From positions 60,888,081 through 60,952,080 of the forward strand of contig NC_088792.1 of assembly GCF_011386835.1 (NCBI RefSeq): 64,000 bases of DNA, written 5' to 3'. Below, one piece after another: positions 56,841 to 64,000 of this stretch (the stretch's first letter is position 1; each line of letters begins with the position of its first letter). This stretch comes from Chrysemys picta bellii (lineage: Eukaryota > Chordata > Testudines > Emydidae). The notes under the pieces are model-generated. The model was given only the letters and a program-made list of their open reading frames with translations. It searched no databases and was not told where the DNA came from. A program made the position numbers and the translations under genes.

Positions 56841-59705
56841 GAGGAGGGCTGGGGGGGATCCTCACTTGCAGAGACACCCACGGCCTCCGTCAGGCCGCGC
56901 AACAATCCGTGACCTACCCCATAAGCGATTAAGGAGTCACGGAAGAGGCGGACCCATTGGTAGGCCGCGGCGGCCTGCCTCCCGGTCGTCTTACCCTCCC
57001 CCATGAGGGCCCTCGCAGCCCGGAGGATCTGATGGAAATCCCCCCATTGCTGGAGTGAAAGCTGTACCTTGTTGCGGGAGCCACAGACATCCTCAAGGAA
57101 GTCCCGTAGCTCCTCTCTCAGTGTATGGGGGGGTGGGGTTATTGATCTATGGCTATTCCCCAGCGGGGCCCCTGTCACAGGCCCGTGGCCAACCGAGACG
57201 GGCAAGCAGGGGGCAGACCCTCGACGTGGCGTCCGATGGGCTGGCGCCACGTGGCCCGCCTCAGACCCTGGCTCAATGGGGGGCGGCGGAGGGAAAATAG
57301 CAGCCCCTGGTGGGTCGGGACAGGGAAAAACAAAGACCGCTCCTTGGGGGTTATCCTCTGGGATATGGAAGGAGACAACCCCAGGGGTGGCAATAGCATC
57401 ATGGGAAGTGGAGGGGAAAGGGACGGAGTCGGTGACAGAGGCAGGGTCGGAGTCAGGAATAGGGACAGGGGAAGGGGCGATAGTGGGATCGGGGGCCTCA
57501 GCAGCCAGGCCACTGGGTGGGGGGGGTGGCACCCCACAAAGGGGCTCAGGGATTTGCAGGGAGGGAGGTGGGCCCTCGGTGATGCCGGACTCATTCTCTA
57601 AGGCAGATGGTAAGGCCACGGCATCCGTAGGTGGAGAATCAACGATGGGGCTGCCACCCGGAAAGGAGGTCGGCTATCCCTCAGCCATGAGGGAGTCCCC
57701 TGGCGACTCGGCTGCCGGTTCCGTGGCACTGGCCATCGCCTCAAGAGGTTCGGCGGCCGCTAGCGGGGTGCCATCTGCAGCTGGGATGGTGGAAGAGTCC
57801 AGGGGCTCCTCGGAGGCAGGAGCGGAAGCAGTGGGTAAGGGGACGGAATACGGGGAAAGGGGGGCCGAGGCGAGGTCGCTCAGATCGAGGCCCGCCGGCA
57901 GAGGGTCGTCCTCCCCCTGGGTAACCGGGGTCAGACCCAGGGCCTCGATCTCCTCATAAATGGAAGGGAGATCACCTTCCACCACCCCAGGGCTCTTCCC
58001 TCCTGCACCCGAAGCGACGCTCGCCTTGGTGCGTGCAGGGGCTTCAGATTGTAAGGGGGCGAGAGGGGCTCCATCAGGGGTTTCCATAGGAAGGGACACC
58101 GGAGGAGGGGTAGTGATTTCCTCCGATGCTGCCATGTCTTCCCTAGCTGGCAATGGTGGACAAAACCCACCCGGGGACAAAGTGGAAGGCTCAGCATCGG
58201 TTCCCCCCTTCCTGGTCTTCCGGGGGGCTACCGCATCAGATGGAAGGAGCGGAGCTCGAGCCTTCCGCTTGCCCCGCTTCCCCTGCACTAAGGACCAGCC
58301 CTCCATGGCATCATCTGGGGGCTGGCTAACAGGAGTTGGGTCAGGGAGCAAGAGCGAAGGCTTAGGGACTCAGGGAGGCAATGGTGGGGCAGCATGTATG
58401 AGGGAGGATTCTCTCTGGGGCATGCCCTCTTCTATGCCCGGTGATATCCCTACCTCACCCTCCTCCACAGGCCCCGCCAGATTGCAGGCGGCAGAGGCGG
58501 GGCCCTCTCGCTCGTCTAGGCGCACTGGGGAAGATACCCCTTGGGCCCGAGCGGGAGCATTGGTGGGCTGGAAAGGAGGAGGGGCGGCTTCGGGCGCTGA
58601 GCAGCTAGGGGGGCCGGCGATGACAGAGCCGGCGCCCTGCCGGGGCTCGGGGGTCCCGGATATCCCTCCGTGCCGGGCCAAAGGGCAGTCCCTCCGGACG
58701 TGTCCCATCGCCCGGCAGAGGTAGCACCGGGCCTCCCCCGTTGAATAATGTACCCGGTAGCGGGCCCCCTGGTAGGGGACCAAGAAGGACCCCTCGAGCG
58801 CCTCACCGTCACGTGCCGCCGCCGGCGGTTGTAACTGTACCTGCCGGCGGAATGAGAGGATGTGACGGAGGGCAGGGTCTTTGCAGCCCAATGGGAGAGG
58901 GCCGACCACAGAGATCGGCCTCCCCAGGGTAGAGAGGGCGGGTAACAGGGCGGGATTTGGAAGGAAGGGAGGGACAGAAGTCAGGACCAGTCAGGCGCCC
59001 AGGTCTTCTAGCGGCTCCAGGGGGACATACACGCCCCCCACTGCCAGGCCCTTCTCCACTGCCTCCTGGGCGGCGGCCTCCGCTGCTAGGAAGAAGACGA
59101 CCTTTCCATACATCTTGGAGGCCGCCACAATGGCTGTGGGCCTCACCAACGCCCGCACATAGGTCTCCACGTGGGGCGAGGTGGGTACCTAGGAGGCAAC
59201 GAACACCGTGCTTCCTGGTCAAGGTGGGAAAGGGGCCCCAGCCGCTATAGATGGTAGCAGAGGTGGTGGATGGGGGAGATGACGTAGCGGCAGGCGGGGG
59301 GGCCGCCGCCACTTGGGCGTATGCCCTGGGAGCTGGGGGTGGGACACTCATAGAGCTGGTGGAGGGAACAGCAGGGAGGGACGCCGCGGCTTGTTGCGGG
59401 GCCACGGCAGTGGGGGCACCCCCTGCCATGGAGGGCCTGGCTTTTTTAGCGGGGCCTTTACCCTTCTTCATGCCCTGGCCCTTCCTGCCGGCTGGGGGGA
59501 CTCCCCCAGAGTCAGAGGGGGTGAGGGACGTGGCAGCAGCGGACGTCACCTCGTTACCCACTGCTGCTGGCGCTCCAGCAGGGATGGTAGTAGGTGGCTC
59601 GGCAGCGGCGGTTGAGGTAGAGGCTAGGAGGGATGATGGTGGGGCGGGTGGAGGAGGGGCAGCAGGGTCTGCCCGAGGGGTCTCACTCTCCTCGTCCCCT
59701 GCCAT
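56813..59705 (-). pseudogene. LINE ORF1 (gag-like, CCHC), broken
   Basis: Starts at the ATG at 59705 (MAGDEESETPRAD). A Pro/Ala/Ser/Thr-rich N-terminus is followed by a segment with GWGPFPTLTRKHGVRCLL, after which the frame shifts near 59.19 kb. The following part holds the knuckle CYLCRAMGHVRRDC (C-x2-C-x4-H-x4-C, about 58700-58740), expected to bind element RNA. The long C-terminal half is again low-complexity Pro/Ser/Ala and acidic. In-frame stops occur near 58.99 kb (TGA), 58.37 kb (TGA) and 57.67 kb (TAG). ORF1 ends at 56813, 28 nt inside ORF2. About 960 codons in all, long for an ORF1. Confidence 0.82.
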
Positions 59706-60985
59706 AATGAGGATGGGGGGAAGAGCAAACACTGGAGGGGGGGTAGGGAAAGGGGAAGCAGGTCAACCACTCCTCCCCGCTAGGCTGTAGGCAGGGGAGG
59801 AGGGTACCAAAAAAGGATGGGGGTGGATGGGGGGGCTATCAAGGCTAGGGGTCAGTCACCGACTCGGGGAGGGTTTCCGGCTCCTCTAGTCTCACCAAGG
59901 AAGGGGGAATATAACAGCATTGGGGGGTGAAGTGAGACAAGGTCAAACTAAAATGGGGAGGGGCACAAGCGCAAGGGAGGGGACATGGGCGCACGAAGGG
60001 AGAGGCTAATCAATGCAAGGGGACCGTAGGGGAAGGGGAACAATCAGGCTGGGAGTGGGGCAGAGGAACCACGAGGCTAGCTTCAGAGGCTGGGGCGGGT
60101 CAAACAGACAAAGGTTGTAGAGGAAAAGGGCATGGCAGCCAAACAGACTGGAGCTAGCGAGGGGCTGGGGCAGGGGAAAGGTGCAAAAGACTGCAAGGGG
60201 CAAATGGGTAGGTTGCAGGGGCAAAGCTGGGGGCTTGCTGCAGGCGGTAAAGGGTCAGTCCAAAGGAGGGGGGGCACGTGCACCCACATGCGCTTGCAAC
60301 AAAAAAGAAAGTCCTTGTAAGCTGGCTGCTGTATCAGGCCCAATGGTGGCAACAGGGCGTGGCAAGCCTTGGGGAGCAGCTGAGTCCCAGAGGCAGGAGC
60401 CCCAAGGCAGATGGTGAGTAGTCAGTGGGGGTGGTGGAGGGGGCAACGATGATGGTGGTGGTGGGGGTTGGGGGAGACACAGATGGACCAGGGGGCAGGC
60501 TCCATGCCACACCCCCTGTGTCTCCACAAACACAGTCTAGACCCCCACCACAAGAGCACAGTTCAAAAGTTACTCAGTCCGGGAGGGCCCCCTCCACAGT
60601 GGTCTGTAGAATTCCTACGCGCTCCCCCACTGGCAGATGGTCCTCTTCTTCTCCTCAGGGCTCCAGCAGCTCCCCAGCAGCAAACACAGCAGCTCCAGGC
60701 GATAGTCCGGTGGCCAGCAGGAAGGACCCTTCTCAGGTGGAGGTGGTGGTGGCATTCCCAGCAGCAGGAGCAATGGTTGGGGTCTCTTCCTCCTCTTCTC
60801 TGGGGAGTGGGCCAGTAGGCCCCCCCCCAAGGGGCTGTAGCTGGAGCAGCAGCACCCAAGGGTATGGGTGGGTCTAGCAGCCAGCAAGCAGGTAGCAGAG
60901 AAAGAGGAGGAGCAGTCCCCTACCTCCCTCCCTCTAGGCCAGAGGGCTACAGGAGAGTGATGTATTAGTCCCAGGTCAGACAGGG
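59706..60985 (-). other. LINE 5' UTR, G/C-rich
   Basis: About 1.28 kb between the element 5' end and the ORF1 ATG. Plus strand is G-rich (GGGGGTGG, GGAGGGG words). The open frames seen here on both strands reflect this composition. It would contain the internal promoter of the element; no specific site was recognised. Confidence 0.65.
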
Positions 60986-61073
60986 TTTCTGTTCCCTGAG
61001 TGACCAGAGCAGGGTCTGCACTAGAGTAATCAGGAACCAACTAGAACCAGTTAAGGCAGGCTAATTAGGACAC
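60986..61073 (+). mobile_element. LTR, middle part (after the LINE)
   Basis: The right TSD copy (60986-61008), then AGGGTCTGCACTAGAGTAAT and AGTTAAGGCAGGCTAATTAG, continues the LTR cut at 52767. It is cut again after AGGACAC at 61073, where another LTR begins; the remainder is outside the window. Confidence 0.75.
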
Positions 61074-61454
61074 TGTGACAATGCGGTTCTGGTGGAACCC
61101 AACTGAGAGTGCCAACTCAGGACAAATTGCTCAAATAGGGCAGTTACAGCCCAAGGCTGGGTTTTTTTCCACCTCTAAGGCAAACCAAACCAGCCAGACT
61201 AAGAGGACTTCAGTCTCACCCCACTGGCTAACTGCAAGTCTCACAAGCAATCTCCTTAGACACTCCAGTTTCCCAGTATTACCACCAGTACCACTCGTTA
61301 TGGGGACAAATGGTTATGAAACCCAATACCCCAGTAAAAGAAAAAGGTTCTCCTGATTCCAAAGGACCAAGCCCCAGACCCAGGTCAATATACAAATTAG
61401 ATTTTACCCACAAATCACACTGTTGCCAATCCTTTAGAATCTAAAATCTAAAGG

Positions 61455-61460
61455 TTTATT
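61455..61460 (-). terminator. Polyadenylation signal in second ERV LTR
   Basis: Minus-strand AATAAA (plus strand TTTATT), about 380 bp before the LTR 3' end and downstream of the TATA candidate. Confidence 0.6.
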
Positions 61461-61709
61461 CATAAAAGGAAAAAGATAGAGATGAGAGTTAGAATTGGTT
61501 AAATGGAATTAATTACATACAGTAATGGCAAAGTTCTTGGTTCAGGCTTGCAGCAGCGATGGAATAAACTGCAGGTTTAAATTAAGTCTTTGGAATACAT
61601 CCCCCGCTGGGATGGGTCCTCAGTCCTTTGTTCAAAGCTTCAGCTTGTAGCAAAGTTCCTCTAGAGGTATGAAGCAGGATTGAAGACCAGATGGAGATGA
61701 GGCATTAGC

Positions 61710-61717
61710 CTTATATA
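61710..61717 (-). promoter_or_regulatory. TATA box candidate in second ERV LTR
   Basis: Minus-strand TATATAAG, about 440 bp from the LTR 5' end and about 250 bp upstream of the AATAAA, placing a likely R region between them. Confidence 0.55.
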
Positions 61718-62317
61718 GTCTTTTCCAGGTGTAAGAACACCTCTTTGTTCTTACTGTGGAAAATTACAGCAAAATGGAGTCTGGAGTCACATGGGCCAGT
61801 TCCTGCATACTTTGCTGAGTTACAAGGCGTATCTGCCTTCTCTCAATGGGTCCATTGTATAGCTGATGGTCCTTAATGGGCCATCAAGCAGGCTAGGCAG
61901 AGCTAACACCAGTTTGTCTGGGATGTCACCCAGCAGCATAGCATAAGTTTGAAATACAGACAGTATAGAGCCAATATTCATAACTTCAACTACAAAAGTG
62001 ATACACACATATAGACAGCATAATCATAACCAGTAAACCATAACCTTGTCTTAGACACCCCATTTGACCCCCTTTATACAAGATTTGTGTGCCACTACAG
62101 GACCTTGGTTGCAACAATGATCTATATGGTCCCAGATTATATCAATAACGTCACACCCCCAACGCAAAATTGATGCAGGAAGGGATGACACAAACATCAC
62201 TGACTGCATCCCAAGAGCTCCCCATCCTTGGGTTTATTTCACTATGGCTAGTATTGGGGTTAGGCACTATGGCTTAGCTGGCTAAAGAACAACCGAAATG
62301 GTTTATCAAAATTGTGT

Positions 62318-62842
62318 TCAACAACATGATTGAACCTCTTTACAAACAAGGTAAAATTTGGTTAGAACAATAGTGGATTGGATCTGCTCTTGCAGCATGG
62401 TTTCTGTATGTCTCATGTGACCTTGCCAAGAGCTAAAGAAAACAGCTACTTTATCCATACAAGCTCGAGCAAATGTTTGGAACCCAATTAACATCAAATA
62501 AATGCAGATATTAATGATGTTCATAGTACAGGAATCTTGGCATTTAGCCATGAAGGCAATATGGTAGTGTGCCTTAGTTTCCCTTCTCATACAGTACATT
62601 AGGTTTGGAATGTCTTTTCTCCTGTGAAAAGTTCCAATACTGTTTACAGGCATCAACTGTGAAACATTAGTATAGCAAGGCCTTTTAACATAAAGTGTGT
62701 TCTCATGTATTCCTTTTAACATGTTCAAGGGATTTTCCAACAGATTAGAAACATTGTACATTCTTACAGTTCTTGGTAATAGCAACACATTAGTTACAAA
62801 ATTACCATTAGCATTAACAACAAATTCATTGCAAGTGTCCAT
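62318..62842 (-). pseudogene. ERV 3' reading frame, env-like position
   Basis: The 174-residue frame overlaps the end of the larger frame upstream (62794-62842) in another phase. It includes a hydrophobic segment near residues 108-120 and ends about 160 bp before the LTR. The position suits the end of an envelope or accessory gene, but I recognise no motif, and the phase change suggests a break. Confidence 0.4.
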
Positions 62843-64000
62843 CTACAATCATGGTTGTCATGCCACACCTTTGGCTCAATACCATTGGAGTTTGGGCATT
62901 TTAGGGTTAACCTGTAGCTTTTCTTTGCAAAATTCAGTTTTCTCTTTCCTTCTTGTCCTGCAGGATTACACCCTGATTTTTTTTGCTTAACAGAATTTAC
63001 TGGCTGATGGGGTGGGCTCTCTGTGCTAACAGCTATTAGCAAGTCCTTCCCCTCCCAGCCAGACAAGTAATTTGCATTACCACAGACAGAAGCCAGTTCA
63101 CCAGTTTTCATATCCTTAACTGTTATCATTTCCAAGGCTGGACTCTGTCTTAAAGAGATACCACACAAATCCAAAGAGTTTGAGGGTGAGAGTTTGCTTG
63201 CTCTCCCCTGCATCCTCAAGCATTTAGCCATAAAACTGTTCTGCTTTGAAACACCAGTAACCAAATCTGTCCTCAGACCCTGAAGCACAGACTGCTCACT
63301 TAAAGAATTAGAATGGAGACATTTCTGTTCCAACACCATTGTTTTCCCAACAAGCTGGCCACACACAGCCACTTGGTTATAGGGCTGCTCAACTTTTTTA
63401 ACAGCTCTTACTCCATCTGAGACCTTCTTAAAGCTACCCACACTGGATCTTTCGAAAGGAAAGTCAGTGGATCCATTCACAACAGAAAATTTCTGGCTGT
63501 TAGGAACTGAAACTTTCTTGATTAAATTACTCTCACACCCTTCATTTGCAGGGAACTGCTTGCACAAATTACCATGAGGATTCCTTTCCCCAGGAGCTTT
63601 TTTAAGCAGCAAATCACCCCTCACAGAAATTCTGCCCTTACCCTCTTCGCCTAGGGCTTGCTCTAAAGGAACACTTTCCTGAGCAACAACAGACTTTTTC
63701 TGGGTCTTACTTACATCCAGGATCTCCTTTGGCCCATCAGGCAGATTTCTACACAATCCCCTTTCAGGCAAACCCATAGACTTCCTAGATGAAAGGTTAG
63801 TAACATTTCCCTTTCCTTTGCCACACACAAGTTTAGGAATCCTTTCCTTCTTGCTACAAGTTTCCACACCATCAGTAGGTAACACAACCAAATCACCTGC
63901 ATGCTCTCCGTGTGCCCCGGCTAGGGTATTACCCTGATTAGACAGTGTTGCTACACCCTTTACCAACCACACACTAGCAATAGGCAAAATACAAGCACCA
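62794..64000 (-). CDS. Long ERV/LTR-element reading frame, runs off window
   Basis: Open from the window edge down to 62794, at least 397 residues without a stop; the first ATG is not resolved because the frame is still open at 64000. The product is rich in Ser, Lys and Gly with scattered cysteines, mostly hydrophilic, and ends in a hydrophobic leucine/methionine segment like a membrane anchor or signal. No protease, polymerase or integrase motif. I recall closely similar predicted proteins in turtle genomes but no assigned function. It lies between the unseen gag-pol and the LTR, so it may be a spacer, accessory or envelope-precursor region. A frame this long in such a place implies a fairly young copy. 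Confidence 0.5.
   Translation of the reverse strand, partial: GACILPIASVWLVKGVATLSNQGNTLAGAHGEHAGDLVVLPTDGVETCSKKERIPKLVCGKGKGNVTNLSSRKSMGLPERGLCRNLPDGPKEILDVSKTQKKSVVAQESVPLEQALGEEGKGRISVRGDLLLKKAPGERNPHGNLCKQFPANEGCESNLIKKVSVPNSQKFSVVNGSTDFPFERSSVGSFKKVSDGVRAVKKVEQPYNQVAVCGQLVGKTMVLEQKCLHSNSLSEQSVLQGLRTDLVTGVSKQNSFMAKCLRMQGRASKLSPSNSLDLCGISLRQSPALEMITVKDMKTGELASVCGNANYLSGWEGKDLLIAVSTESPPHQPVNSVKQKKSGCNPAGQEGKRKLNFAKKSYRLTLKCPNSNGIEPKVWHDNHDCRWTLAMNLLLMLMVIL

Larger units (their letters stand above)
52768..60985 (-). mobile_element. Tx1-like LINE, 8.2 kb, near full length
   Basis: The minus-strand element lies between identical 23-bp TSDs (52745-52767 and 60986-61008). In minus order it has a GC-rich 5' UTR (60985 to about 59706), ORF1 with a CCHC knuckle, ORF2 with endonuclease, reverse transcriptase and a C-terminal zinc-like motif, and a short 3' UTR with a hairpin and no poly(A). 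The domain order, the residue style of the reverse transcriptase and the absence of poly(A) resemble the Tx1 group of the L1 superfamily. Few lesions: about three frameshifts and one stop in ORF2, one frameshift and three stops in ORF1. Strikingly GC-rich against an AT-rich locus. Confidence 0.88.
61074..62155 (-). mobile_element. 3' LTR of a second minus-strand ERV/LTR element
   Basis: Plus strand begins TGTGACAATGCGG and ends ATAACGTCACA; TGTGAC/GTCACA are exact inverted ends. On the minus strand a TATATAAG box lies at 61710-61717 and an AATAAA at 61455-61460, about 250 bp further, the order expected for U3-R. GGGGG precedes the LTR on the minus strand as a short polypurine tract (62156-62160). 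Length 1082 bp. The interior continues to the window end. Confidence 0.85.

Noticed and set aside
57055..59790. Long plus-strand frames (e.g. 57069-57959, 57960-58724, 59251-59790) rich in Gly and Ala
   Set aside because: They are antisense shadows of the GC-rich LINE ORF1, which has a CCHC motif on the minus strand.
1..64000. CRISPR arrays, bacterial operons, phage or plasmid functions
   Set aside because: Composition, introns, LINEs and SINEs are vertebrate throughout; no short regularly spaced repeats were seen.

Overview
The window is vertebrate nuclear DNA, most probably from a cryptodiran turtle. It has several CR1 LINEs of two tail types, four copies of a tRNA-derived SINE of the tortoise Pol III type, a DIRS retrotransposon, a Tx1-like LINE, LTR elements of several families and many short DNA transposons with clean target-site duplications (TSDs). 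There are no operons, rRNA genes, tRNA genes or CRISPR arrays. Almost everything recognisable is either transposon or the remains of one host gene.

Layout. 1-9.5 kb: a truncated CR1 (minus), a 1.5-kb hAT-type element with perfect ends and TSD, a 323-bp tandem duplication that copied the right end of that element, then a minus-strand endogenous retrovirus (ERV) remnant (LTR, polypurine tract, env-like reading frame, A-rich degenerate interior). 10-17 kb: a Tigger-like element, a SINE, and a 3.6-kb CR1 (esterase, endonuclease and reverse transcriptase remnants) inserted in the 3' tail of an older CR1. 17-28 kb: mostly unique AT-rich DNA with short DNA transposons and SINEs. 28-32.4 kb: a DIRS tyrosine-recombinase region cut by a solo LTR, then the 3' end of a plus-strand LTR retrotransposon with a SINE in its pol tail. 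32.5-38.2 kb: six exons of an ABCB-family transporter gene, best match ABCB5, minus strand. It looks like a decayed or partial gene: exons are absent between the ones seen, and two exons carry lesions. 38-50 kb: two copies of one foldback hAT family, a Harbinger-type MITE, a GC-rich element with internal tandem repeats, and an 854-bp palindromic retroposon with a 14-bp TSD.

52.5-64 kb is the most interesting part. It is a nested stack: a MITE is interrupted by an LTR, and that LTR is interrupted twice, by an 8.2-kb Tx1-like LINE with a 23-bp TSD and by a second minus-strand LTR/ERV element that runs off the end. The LINE keeps two long, nearly readable ORFs, overlapping by 28 nt, with a CCHC knuckle, an endonuclease, a reverse transcriptase and a 3' hairpin.

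All identifications come from reading the sequence and from family knowledge; no search was run. Stretches called empty are empty only as far as could be seen by eye.
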